Part shown: piece after piece, positions 17,428 through 26,168 of the stretch | Layout: every line of letters begins with the position of its first letter | Numbering within the stretch: position 1 is the first letter of the stretch | Origin: Flavobacterium limi | GTDB taxonomy: Bacteria; Bacteroidota; Bacteroidia; Flavobacteriales; Flavobacteriaceae | NCBI RefSeq assembly: GCF_010645075.1 | Contig: NZ_JAADZV010000003.1 | Coordinates: forward strand, 124,001-188,000 | Length of the DNA stretch: 64,000 nt | Direction: 5' to 3' | Position numbers and translations under genes: made by a program | The notes under the pieces: model-generated | Database searches by the model: none | Seen by the model: the letters and a program-made list of their open reading frames with translations, nothing else | Told to the model about the DNA's origin: nothing

Positions 17428-17914
17428 CTTTAAGTTAAATATTTAATGAAAGTGGTAAAATTAATTTTTTTTATTCAAAAGTCGATTTTTATTTAAGTTT
17501 TATATGTGTTTACAAAATACGTGTTCACACACGAATCAAGAAACTACATCTTTTAAAATTATTTGGAAATAACTTTTAACAAAAAAACATTTGCGCACAC
17601 GCATAAATTATTAAATATGAAGTTGACTACTACCAAAAAAAAACATACCCGATTTGACCTGATCATGCGATTTATGATTTCCAGAAAGATCATTTACAAA
17701 AGATACTTGATCTTAATATCATCGAAACGATTTTACCGACGCAAGTATTCCTAATCTTTTTGTAAAACAACAATGCCAAAATGATGCAGTTATTAGATCC
17801 AGATCAGGAATTTGATTCTATTGGCGATTAGATTATTCCCCAGAATATGAGTCGCTTTTGGTCGTTTAATCAAAGAAAATGCATTAACTAAAACAAATCG
17901 TTTATAACCTAAAT
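17428..17914. other. intergenic stretch with palindromes and possible coding decay
   Basis: Upstream region of the LacI-type gene. It contains two short inverted repeats, CGTGT-TCAC-ACACG (17520-17533) and TGCG-CACA-CGCA (17592-17603), which could be operators. From about 17640 on, short out-of-frame peptide-like pieces interrupted by stops suggest that the decayed gene ending at 18117 may extend back here, but I could not assign them. Confidence 0.4.
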
Positions 17915-18117
17915 CTGCGAGATAGTGGTTTCCTAAAAAGAACTATTGGAAGATAGCTGGAAGAATTTGAGGCGTATTAGTTTCAAAATTAGGCAATTCC
18001 CTTTTTTATTCAGACAGGTTACACTATTATATTTATTCTTTGTGCTGTGGCTCACCTGACTAATAAATGGTCATCAAAACTCTGATTCCAAAGTATGCTG
18101 AGATTAATGATTTATAA
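17915..18117 (+). pseudogene. 3' remnant of a hexuronate (ExuT-type) MFS transporter
   Basis: Consecutive pieces in different frames spell the C-terminus of an MFS sugar-acid transporter: FLKRTIG near 17930, GVLVSKLGNSLF (17971-18006), IQTGYTIIFILCAVAHL (18008-18058, the last membrane helix) and VIKTLIPKYAEINDL with a stop (18070-18117). Order and spacing fit the end of hexuronate transporters, which typically finish with a helix and a VPK- or IPK-type tail. At least two frameshifts and a stop separate the pieces, so it cannot be functional. Position beside a pectin locus fits galacturonate uptake. It runs opposite to its neighbours. Confidence 0.65.
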
Positions 18118-18150
18118 AAACTATAAAGTATTCGATTAAATTATTTTATA

Positions 18151-18188
18151 AAAAAAGGGAATATTCATTAATCCGAATATTCCCTTTT
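18151..18188 (-). terminator. intrinsic terminator after the 291-residue T9SS gene
   Basis: Fourteen-base-pair inverted repeat AAAAGGGAATATTC (18153-18166) / GAATATTCCCTTTT (18175-18188), with a T run on the minus strand, 17 bases beyond the stop. Confidence 0.85.
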
Positions 18189-18204
18189 AATATTATAATT
18201 TAGC

Positions 18205-19080
18205 TTATTTTACTAAAACTTTTACTGTTTTTGTACCTTCATCTGATTCTGCTTTTACAATATAAACACCACTATTAACAGATAAACTTACATCACCACT
18301 AATTTCAGTAGATTTAACCAAAACACCTGTTATGCTATACACACTAAGTTTAGTAGCTGTAGTTACATTTGCTACATTGATTTTTCCATCTGCACCAAAT
18401 ATAGTTGCTTTAGAATCTGCTTGAAAATTATTAGTTGAAAGTGTTGCCCCAGAAACTTCAATCTTATAAACTGCAAAAGCACTATCTCCATAAATATAAA
18501 CCAAACCAGCATTTGTAACATTAACGGTAACTACATTAGATATATTAGCAGTTACGTCATTAGTAACTGAACCGCTTCCATAAGGAGTTGCTGTTCCATC
18601 TGATACATAAAGAGTACGTGTTGAAGGTGCTGTACCATTAGTAGGTATCGCTGTTGTATGTTTTATCCAAGCTTTAACTGTACATGGACCACTTACATTA
18701 AAAGAAAAGTAACGAATAGTAGGTAAAGAAGTACCTGTTGCTGCTGCACTTGAACCTCCAGTACTTGCTCTATTTGCTCCAACATATCCATCAGAAAAAG
18801 TTTGGCCATTATTTGTTATATTAGCAAAAGCAGAAGCACCAACAGCAGTATGTCCATATAAATTCAGACCTCCAACGTTTATAGTATTTGGTGAAGTTCC
18901 TGCAGTGGTGCCCGAAGCACTTGTAAGAACCCCTGAAACAGGAAACGCTGGACTTGCAACTGTAACGCTACCATTAACACTAACAGTATTGTCGCTAAAA
19001 TTCCAAATTGTCGTTTGCGCATTAATAGTCGTAGCTGAAAACAGCACAATCGACGCTAAATAAAGTAATTTTCTTTTCAT
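18205..19080 (-). CDS. secreted protein with T9SS type A sorting domain
   Basis: A 291-residue exported protein: signal peptide MKRKLLYLASIVLFSATTINA, then a Thr/Ser/Gly-rich beta domain of about 190 residues (IWNFSDNTVSV, IRYFSFNVSGPCTVKAW, YGDSAFAVYKIEVSG). The C-terminal T9SS type A signal (KLSVYSITGVLVKS, GVYIVKAESDEG, TVKVLVK) directs secretion and surface attachment. The N-terminal IWNF and carbohydrate-module-like pattern resemble the non-catalytic domains of the neighbouring pectinesterase (VWSFDDKTITS), so a pectin-binding role is plausible; no catalytic motif is seen. It has its own promoter with an AATCGATT operator and its own terminator. Confidence 0.8.
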   Translation of the reverse strand: MKRKLLYLASIVLFSATTINAQTTIWNFSDNTVSVNGSVTVASPAFPVSGVLTSASGTTAGTSPNTINVGGLNLYGHTAVGASAFANITNNGQTFSDGYVGANRASTGGSSAAATGTSLPTIRYFSFNVSGPCTVKAWIKHTTAIPTNGTAPSTRTLYVSDGTATPYGSGSVTNDVTANISNVVTVNVTNAGLVYIYGDSAFAVYKIEVSGATLSTNNFQADSKATIFGADGKINVANVTTATKLSVYSITGVLVKSTEISGDVSLSVNSGVYIVKAESDEGTKTVKVLVK

Positions 19081-19107
19081 AAATCTATAGTTTTTAGTTT
19101 GTTAAAA

Positions 19108-19129
19108 TGTAATCGATTGCCTAAATTTA
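19108..19129 (-). promoter_or_regulatory. operator and -7 box of the 291-residue T9SS gene
   Basis: TGTAATCGATTGCC at 19108-19121 matches 12 of 14 positions of the perfect palindrome TGTAATCGATTACA found at the susC promoter. On the minus strand a -7-like TAAATTTA (19129-19122) abuts it directly. The geometry is the same as at susC, and fits repression by a LacI-type protein over the transcription start. Confidence 0.6.
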
Positions 19130-19210
19130 AATATTTTTTTTATTATATTCAAAAAATAACTTATTTATTTTTAGGTATTCATCTTACTAATCCAACCAAA
19201 TAGCTCTACA

Positions 19211-19243
19211 AAAAAGCAAGCCTAAGATAAAAATCTCAGGCTT
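19211..19243 (-). terminator. intrinsic terminator after the pectinesterase gene
   Basis: On the minus strand AAGCCTGAGAT, short loop, ATCTTAGGCTT (one G-T pair) followed by a T-rich run; 29 bases beyond the stop. Confidence 0.8.
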
Positions 19244-19271
19244 ACTTAAAAAATATTATGTATCAAAAATT

Positions 19272-22200
19272 TTAATGGGTAATCACCTTTACAGTTTTTT
19301 GACCATCAACCGATTTAATTACAATAATCCACACTCCATTTTGAAATTCAAAATCAATATCCTGAGTTGTTTTAAATGTTTTTACTTTAGCTCCTGAAAT
19401 GCTGTAAACAGTTACAGCAGTTTCTGATTTTACATTTGAAATCACAATTCTGTTTTTATATGCGGATACGTTAACTGATGAAATTGGTGTATTGTCTTTT
19501 ACTCCCAGAGTTTCATTAGAAATCAATTGTGGCAACGGATCCCATCCATCACTTCCTTTTGTAAAATTTAAAGTTGTAATCGCAGTACCATCATTCAGTA
19601 CAGGTGTTGTTAATTTGGTAGACCAGACAGCACGGCTTGTGCTATTGTTTACTCCGGAATTTTCGATAGTTCCGTATTCGTACATTTTAGCAGATTCTCC
19701 ACTTAATGAATTATTCCATCCTGCAGGCACAATTAAAGACAGGTTTTCACTACCCGGATAATTTGATGTTTCAATTGTAGTATTATAAAAAACTACTTCA
19801 CTTGTGTTTGCTGCCCACGGACGACCAAAATAGCCCGGTTTTGCACGATAAAGGGAAGCTGTTTCTTTACCCGGAATAGCTGAGGTCACCTTACACTCGT
19901 ACATCAAATATCCTCTTCCAGTAGTTTGTTGTGCGGCTGTAATGTAAGCCTGATCACTACTCACGTCACTTGTATTCATTGCAAAATCTGTTTTGTAGAA
20001 AACAGCATTCATTCCTCCAAAGATATAATCAACCGCGCCCATCATTACTCCTTTATACACTACGACTCTTGTTCCAGTGCCTCCATAAAAAGAATCCTGA
20101 CGACCCACTACCCTGCATTTATTCAATACTACTTTATCAACATTGTTAAGAATTGAAATAGCAGCTGCTCTTTCAACAAAACTCCTGTTTTGGACAGCAG
20201 TGTTTCCAATATCTGTTGGACGGAGTCCTTTATTGCCCACGGCCCACATTTCAACCACATCTTCTGATTCTTTTTTAGAAATGTACTGGTTAAAAGAATT
20301 CTCAAAAATAATATCATTGGCTTCAAAACCGTTGGCATTTATTACTACAGTCGCATTCCAATAAGAACCATTTGTTGTTCCTGAACCAGCATTCGCATAA
20401 GATAAGTAGCCATTTTCTTTGTTTACTTTTAAAACATCTTCATGCCATTTCTGATCTGATGACATACTGTAATAACTATATCCATGACCGTAATATGAAG
20501 TAACCCTAACCGCAGAGCTTCCAATATCTACACCCTTATTCAGTAATTCAATATCAGGATTTGCGGCGGCATTTTTTAATGTTACATTAGCTTGGTTTAT
20601 TACCAGCATTTCTTCATAATTTCCAGGATCAATCATAACTGTGACACGATCTGAAGTGGTACGTGGCATTTTTGAAATAGCGTCTAATGCCTCATTTATG
20701 GTTTTATATGTTTTATTAGTTCCTACAGTTATTGTTGAAGCATAAGGCACACTTCCTCCAATTTTTATTTCAGTAATATACGTTGTTAAGGCTGTACCTC
20801 CCATCGCAATCGTTACATATCCGGACGTACTTCCAGGATATGTATATTCTACTTTTTCTACATTTGCTGTACTGTTAGTTGCTGTTGTAATTGATGCACC
20901 ACCGTCAATAGAAAAATTAGCTGTATAGTAATAAGAAACCGTAATTTTATCTCCCACATTCACCGGAACCTGAATAGTGCCACCGGTTTTAGCCAATAAA
21001 TGACCAGAGGAAACACTATTGGAAATAGTCGCAGCGGTTCCGCCAAACAACATCCCTTTATAGGCTGTCGTAGAACTTGTTATTGTTTTATCATCAAAAG
21101 ACCAGACTGAAACCGGTTTGAATGCTAAAGACTTTGCAACTGCTGAACCATTAATTGTTAAATTAGAAACTAAACCAAGCTCAACCGAATAAGCATCTAA
21201 GCCAGTATAGCTAAGTTTATATGTCCCATTACGCAAAGAAATACCGGTTGTTGAGTTAAAATTATACACATATCCGTTTTCGTTCAGATTGGTAAAGGTC
21301 AATTTTAGATTACTTAATTGTGCAGCATCTAAACCTGTAGCATTTATTGTTACACCATAAACTGGCTTTGCTGTAAACGCAACATCTGCTGAAGTAACAC
21401 CGCTTATATTTACAATGTTTGATACAATTTCATAATCATTAACTCCCTGACCTGAAACAACATATTGTGTATTCGATTCTAGATCTACAGTATAAGTAGC
21501 ATTAGCAGTATTAATTACAGGTTTAGGAATATATACTTTATTTGCAGATGCATCTGGAGTATAAGTCAAACTTAATTTTGAAACATCTGTTCCTAACCCT
21601 GTAATTGAACCACTTACAGTATATAAATCTACTTTTAGAACTGAAATATCGTAGGTTGTAGTTGCATCTGAAACCGCTAAATATTCACCATTGCTAATAA
21701 TATACCCATTAGCATTAAGTAAAGTCATTTTATAAGTGAAACCCTTAGGAAGATTCACACTATAAGTTCCTCCGGTAACAGGTGCCGTCCATGATTTTCC
21801 TGCTGTATTTGTAAATACTACAGAGTATCCATTAGGAATCCCTGCAGCTTGTGAAACATCTAAATTACCTGTTATTGTTGCATAAGAAGCTGGTTTTCTA
21901 TAAATCCTGTAGTAATTACCTTTACCGCCCAAACAAGTTACTGTAAAATTTCCTGCTTGCTTAGCCTGAAATTTGGCAAGTGTAACAGCAGTACCGGATG
22001 TTGTTAAGGGTATCAGATCAGTTTGTGTATTTGTAGTTGTATTTACAACCGTTAAATTACTATTTGAGGCACCTGATTCTATACTTGCAACAACTGTTAC
22101 TTCATCATCTTCATTCAATGTTAAAGTAAAAAAACGTGTCGTAGCACTCGCATTACCATTACAATAGTACCTTGCTGTATAATTTGTATCCGTTGTACCT

Positions 22201-22520
22201 AAATTACCTGTTGCGTATCTTGTAATAGCTGTATTAGTTGTATATAACCTGTCATTATTACCTGTTTTAAGTGTCAGTGCTCCTGAAGTGAGTGTTAAAA
22301 CTGTAGAATTAGATAATGTATTAGCGGAATTTGAGGTTCCCTGCACAACTGTTGCACTATAGGTGTACCATGTATTAATATCTGCGGCCGTCAATTTATT
22401 ATTATATAAACTGGCGTCTAATGTCGCGCCTCCAAAGTCCCAGACATCAGTTTTCTGGGCATGAGTAAACGATACAAAAAACAGTATCGCAATAAGCAAT
22501 AAGGGTAATTTTGTTTTCAT
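19272..22520 (-). CDS. secreted pectinesterase (CE8) with T9SS type A sorting domain
   Basis: Pectin methylesterase: removes methyl groups from homogalacturonan. The 1082-residue protein has a signal peptide (MKTKLPLLLIAILFFVSFTHA) and about 590 residues of N-terminal beta-sandwich-like modules (VWDFGGATLDASLYN, VWSFDDKTITS). The CE8 beta-helix lies at about 600-960, starting ITVGTNKTYKTINEALDAI. All CE8 landmarks are there: VVGRQDSFYG, AVDYIFGGMNAVF (two catalytic Asp) and YFGRPWAA. The C-terminus is a type A T9SS signal (VTVYSISGAKVKTF, QKTVKVITH). The protein is much longer than a single-domain pectinesterase because of the N-terminal modules. It lies between two terminators, so it forms its own transcription unit. 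Confidence 0.93.
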   Translation of the reverse strand: MKTKLPLLLIAILFFVSFTHAQKTDVWDFGGATLDASLYNNKLTAADINTWYTYSATVVQGTSNSANTLSNSTVLTLTSGALTLKTGNNDRLYTTNTAITRYATGNLGTTDTNYTARYYCNGNASATTRFFTLTLNEDDEVTVVASIESGASNSNLTVVNTTTNTQTDLIPLTTSGTAVTLAKFQAKQAGNFTVTCLGGKGNYYRIYRKPASYATITGNLDVSQAAGIPNGYSVVFTNTAGKSWTAPVTGGTYSVNLPKGFTYKMTLLNANGYIISNGEYLAVSDATTTYDISVLKVDLYTVSGSITGLGTDVSKLSLTYTPDASANKVYIPKPVINTANATYTVDLESNTQYVVSGQGVNDYEIVSNIVNISGVTSADVAFTAKPVYGVTINATGLDAAQLSNLKLTFTNLNENGYVYNFNSTTGISLRNGTYKLSYTGLDAYSVELGLVSNLTINGSAVAKSLAFKPVSVWSFDDKTITSSTTAYKGMLFGGTAATISNSVSSGHLLAKTGGTIQVPVNVGDKITVSYYYTANFSIDGGASITTATNSTANVEKVEYTYPGSTSGYVTIAMGGTALTTYITEIKIGGSVPYASTITVGTNKTYKTINEALDAISKMPRTTSDRVTVMIDPGNYEEMLVINQANVTLKNAAANPDIELLNKGVDIGSSAVRVTSYYGHGYSYYSMSSDQKWHEDVLKVNKENGYLSYANAGSGTTNGSYWNATVVINANGFEANDIIFENSFNQYISKKESEDVVEMWAVGNKGLRPTDIGNTAVQNRSFVERAAAISILNNVDKVVLNKCRVVGRQDSFYGGTGTRVVVYKGVMMGAVDYIFGGMNAVFYKTDFAMNTSDVSSDQAYITAAQQTTGRGYLMYECKVTSAIPGKETASLYRAKPGYFGRPWAANTSEVVFYNTTIETSNYPGSENLSLIVPAGWNNSLSGESAKMYEYGTIENSGVNNSTSRAVWSTKLTTPVLNDGTAITTLNFTKGSDGWDPLPQLISNETLGVKDNTPISSVNVSAYKNRIVISNVKSETAVTVYSISGAKVKTFKTTQDIDFEFQNGVWIIVIKSVDGQKTVKVITH

Positions 22521-22611
22521 AGAAAGTGGTTAAATAAATTAGTAAATTTTTTAATTGTTTATTTTTAGTGATCAATGTTAAAATCCGTTGGTTTAATTAA
22601 AACTATGATTT

Positions 22612-22653
22612 AAAAAAAAGGCATGCAAAAACGGTTAAATTTCAGCATGCCTT
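22612..22653 (-). terminator. intrinsic terminator ending the susCD-lipoprotein operon
   Basis: AAGGCATGC (22618-22626) pairs with GCATGCCTT (22645-22653); on the minus strand eight Ts follow. It separates the SusCD-lipoprotein unit from the pectinesterase gene. Confidence 0.85.
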
Positions 22654-22678
22654 GTTTTATAGTTAGGAGAATAACTTA

Positions 22679-24277
22679 TTATTTAATCCAACGTGGATCT
22701 CCAACTTTTCGATCAATCAAAGCCTGATTTTTAATTGTGAAATCACCTGTTGCTGCATTAACAAATTGTGGATCTAATGCAGTTCCTTCCGGATCCGATT
22801 TGAATGGTTCAATTGGTGCAGCCTGATTAAGAGTTGCCGCATTAAAATAATTATTATTTGTAAATGTCGGATTTTTAGTTGTTGATTGATTAGCATATCT
22901 TGCTACTGTTGCAGCAAATATTGAATTACGAACAATTGCAGCATTATCAGCAAAACGAACATATAATATTTGAAGACCACTAGTAGCAATTGTATTTGTT
23001 ACACCATACAAAGTGCAATTTTCAATTATTACATCAGTTGTAACTGCACCAAATACTGTAGCATTATCTGATCTAATAAAAGCAGCTCCCGGAACACAAT
23101 TATTAAATGTACTTTCTTTAAATTTAATTTCATCTGCAAAAGCAGCTCTAAAGTCTACAAACGATCCTGTTCCAGCAGTTCCAACATTAGTTACAACTGA
23201 ATTTTCTACAATTATTGATGGTATATTTGCATTAATACCAGTACCAGCTCCAACTAATGTGCGCTCATAATCATGAATAGTACATCCACTCACTAAAAGC
23301 TTACTATAATTTCCACTTACTGAATACCTTATAACATCTACTTTATTACCTGCTGATGCAGGAGAACCTGTTAGATCCAAATCAATCAAATTAATATCAC
23401 CTGTAACTCCAGTCGCGAAAGGCGCCAAAGAAAAACTAAGTTTTAATTTTGGTTTATCAAAACTTCTTAAACCTCTAATAGTAATTGGTTTATTCAATAC
23501 AATAGTACTAACCTGTGAAGTATAATCTCCAGGCTTTAATATTAATATATCCCTTGCAGCTGCATTAGCTATTATTGTAGCTAAATCATCCGTTGGACTA
23601 ACCTCTGTCCCATCTGAAAGATCAATACCCGTTTTGATTGCCTGAGACCCCCTTCTTGAAGTATTGTTGAATATATCTGCAGTATATGAAGTCAAAGAAC
23701 TTAGCCCTGTAACAACTGCAATTCCAGCTGTTTTTTCCTGAGCAGTAATAGTATGTGTAACTGTAGGTTTCGTTTCGTCAGCCGGTGTAAGTACTATCCT
23801 TGTAGCAGTACTATTCGGAACCCATCTTAGAGTAGCTTCTTTACCAAGCACATCACCAGCCTGAGCCACTAAGAAAATTTGTTCATCTAAAGTTTGAGCC
23901 GAAGTCTCTGACCATTTTGAATCTTCTTTTCCTCTGTTACTTATTGCTTTCACTCTTATAGAATAAAGTGTTTCTCCTTCTAAAACTACCGTTACCGGCA
24001 ATTGATCAGCAGTAACGTTTAATTCTTTAAAAACAGTACCAAAATCTGTGTCGTTTGCACTAAACTGAACCACATAATGATCATCAGATTCGTTAGTATC
24101 CCAAATTAATTCAACAGATGTTCTATTACGCACTGTAGCCTTCACATTGGTTGGGGAAAGCTCACGATTAGTATTTAATTCAGTAATAATATCCTCTGTA
24201 TGACTTTCACAACTGCCCGCTATCACTACTAGCATAGAAGCGGCAATTATTCCTTTGAATATATTTCTTTTTTTCAT
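22679..24277 (-). CDS. surface lipoprotein with DUF5123-like beta-helix (pectin locus)
   Basis: Lipoprotein starting MKKRNIFKGIIAASMLVV with lipobox IAGSC. The ATG at 24277 is preferred over an in-frame ATG at 24304 because it puts the signal peptide at the N-terminus. A fibronectin-type-III-like region (SVELIWDTNESDDHYVVQF, YSIRVKAIS) is followed by a right-handed beta-helix of about 300 residues (ILILKPGDYTSQVSTIVLN, ITIRGLRSFDKPKL, VIIENCTLYGVTN), and the end FTIKNQALIDRKVGDPRWIK is typical of DUF4957/DUF5123 proteins found with SusCD. No catalytic residues are evident, so binding or presentation of pectin at the cell surface is the likely role. It is third in the susC-susD operon. Confidence 0.85.
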   Translation of the reverse strand: MKKRNIFKGIIAASMLVVIAGSCESHTEDIITELNTNRELSPTNVKATVRNRTSVELIWDTNESDDHYVVQFSANDTDFGTVFKELNVTADQLPVTVVLEGETLYSIRVKAISNRGKEDSKWSETSAQTLDEQIFLVAQAGDVLGKEATLRWVPNSTATRIVLTPADETKPTVTHTITAQEKTAGIAVVTGLSSLTSYTADIFNNTSRRGSQAIKTGIDLSDGTEVSPTDDLATIIANAAARDILILKPGDYTSQVSTIVLNKPITIRGLRSFDKPKLKLSFSLAPFATGVTGDINLIDLDLTGSPASAGNKVDVIRYSVSGNYSKLLVSGCTIHDYERTLVGAGTGINANIPSIIVENSVVTNVGTAGTGSFVDFRAAFADEIKFKESTFNNCVPGAAFIRSDNATVFGAVTTDVIIENCTLYGVTNTIATSGLQILYVRFADNAAIVRNSIFAATVARYANQSTTKNPTFTNNNYFNAATLNQAAPIEPFKSDPEGTALDPQFVNAATGDFTIKNQALIDRKVGDPRWIK

Positions 24278-24313
24278 AATTTCTTTTTCTACATTAAAAA
24301 TCACATAAAAGCA

Positions 24314-26149
24314 TTATTGATTTGGATATCCATAATCATTTACCAATTGTCCACTACTACTACTTATAAAGTTCAGCCAAATAGGCCAGAACTGACGGTT
24401 ATCTGGATTAACACCAGCCTTATATACCGAATTAATTTTAGCATCATTCAAATTATTCCATGTAAAAGATGAATAATCAGCTCCAGGATTTGTAGATTCA
24501 CCACGATTTAGTCCATAGATTTGTAAAATAGTAGTATTGTCTTGTCCTCCATATTTAGATTCATTAGCCACATCTTTTACATATCTATAATATAAAGTAC
24601 CCGGCACATCTGCATACTCATTAGCTCTATCACGCAAATTGACCATTTTCACTTTAGTTTCATCTAATTTAGTTTTCAAAATATTCCAACGAATTAAAGC
24701 TTGTTTACGTTCCATTTCACCAGTAAATTCAAATTTATGCTCTTTTACAATAGCATCAAACATAGCTTCCTTTGAAGATAATGCATTTACATATGCATCC
24801 ACTTTAACAGCTCGGTCAGCAGGCGCAAAAGCTCTTTCTCTAATTTGCTTCAAATACGGAGCAGCTGCAGCCGGACCTTCTAATTCATTAGCTGTTTCAG
24901 CAGCGATCAACAATACTTCAGCATAACGCATATATACTTTATTTACTCCGTCATCACTCGCAGCAGTAACTCTTCTCTTCATCCATTCATAACGATATTT
25001 ACCAAAATACCATGTATTTAAAGCTACCAGTTCCTGTTTAGCAATACCATTGACAGCTGTACCCCAACGATAAGGTACACAAGTTACATCTCTACGGGTA
25101 TCTTTTTCGTCAAAATCATAAAAAACAGTAGGCAGTGGTCCAGCGGAACCTCCTGGTCCCGATCCATTTGACTGAAATTGATTTGGTGACTGATTTTTAA
25201 CCGCAAAACTAAACAACACACGCCCACGACCTTCGGCAAAAGGAATCTCCCAAAGTGATTCTCCTCCTGCAGTTATATAATCCTGGTTCACATTTCTCCA
25301 AAATCCTTCAAAAGTAGAATTTAACTGTGCTGTACCACTTTGAATTACCGAACGTGCTTCACTTAAAGCCAAAGCATACATTTTATCAACAGACAAATCC
25401 GGATCATTACTTTTACGGATTCCATCAGGATATTGCTGGTATCCTGAAGCTACTAAAGCCAAACGTGCTCTTAAACCTTTTACAAAAGCTTTATTAATAC
25501 GCTCAACGGTTGTAGTCCCGGATGATCCATTAGGCCATGCTACCAATGCAGAAGCTTCTCCTAAGTCAGCAATAAGTTGTTTATAAATTACATCACGATT
25601 TGTTTTAGGAAGATATATAGTTTGGTTGCCAATAGGTTCAAAACGATATGGTACATCACCCCATGCTTTCATTAAATCAGCATAATAAATAGCACGCAAT
25701 GTCAATGCTTCACCTAAAAGTTCTCCCATTTCAGTTCCCGGGGATGGATTTCCGTATTGGCGAAGACCTCTAATAGCAATATTTGCACGCTCAATACCTC
25801 CATACATAGAGGCCCAGGCATTATCAGGTGTATTCATTTGAATGTTATCTATTCTGGCATCGTAAGTACACAAATCAGATTGTGCAGTAACGGATTGCGA
25901 ATTATTATACCATTCAACATCTGTATTCATTCCATAAAATGGTATAAAACGACCTCTATAAGAATTAGTTTCCCCAAAAGGAACCTTGATTCCATCAATA
26001 GCTCCTTTAGCTAATCCAGGAGTAGAAAAAATTACAGATTCATCTAATGTTGATTTGGCCGGAGCATCTAAATAATCATCTCCAAGCTCCTGGCAGGCAG
26101 TAAAAAGTGTAGCCAAAGCTAATCCTGCAATTATTATTTTATATTTCAT
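24314..26149 (-). CDS. susD: SusD/RagB family nutrient-binding lipoprotein
   Basis: Outer-membrane lipoprotein that binds glycan at the surface and sits as a lid on the SusC barrel. The start at 26149 (MKYKIIIAGLALATLFTAC) is chosen over 26182 because it gives a proper lipoprotein signal with lipobox LFTAC. SusD features: ELGDDYLDAP, EWYNNSQSV, NAWASMYGGIERANIAIRG with TPR-like helices, GEALTLRAIYYADLMKAWGD, the central MRYAEVLLIAAETANEL and the end FWPIWLNF. About 611 residues. It starts 19 bases after the susC stop, the usual pair arrangement. The likely ligand is a pectic oligosaccharide, inferred from neighbours. Confidence 0.95.
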   Translation of the reverse strand: MKYKIIIAGLALATLFTACQELGDDYLDAPAKSTLDESVIFSTPGLAKGAIDGIKVPFGETNSYRGRFIPFYGMNTDVEWYNNSQSVTAQSDLCTYDARIDNIQMNTPDNAWASMYGGIERANIAIRGLRQYGNPSPGTEMGELLGEALTLRAIYYADLMKAWGDVPYRFEPIGNQTIYLPKTNRDVIYKQLIADLGEASALVAWPNGSSGTTTVERINKAFVKGLRARLALVASGYQQYPDGIRKSNDPDLSVDKMYALALSEARSVIQSGTAQLNSTFEGFWRNVNQDYITAGGESLWEIPFAEGRGRVLFSFAVKNQSPNQFQSNGSGPGGSAGPLPTVFYDFDEKDTRRDVTCVPYRWGTAVNGIAKQELVALNTWYFGKYRYEWMKRRVTAASDDGVNKVYMRYAEVLLIAAETANELEGPAAAAPYLKQIRERAFAPADRAVKVDAYVNALSSKEAMFDAIVKEHKFEFTGEMERKQALIRWNILKTKLDETKVKMVNLRDRANEYADVPGTLYYRYVKDVANESKYGGQDNTTILQIYGLNRGESTNPGADYSSFTWNNLNDAKINSVYKAGVNPDNRQFWPIWLNFISSSSGQLVNDYGYPNQ

Positions 26150-26168
26150 TTTTTGTACTACTTTAAAA

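Noticed and set aside
17563..17754. 63-residue open frame upstream of the transporter remnant
   Set aside because: Lys/Arg/Ile-rich with no promoter or family; better explained as chance in AT-rich decayed DNA.
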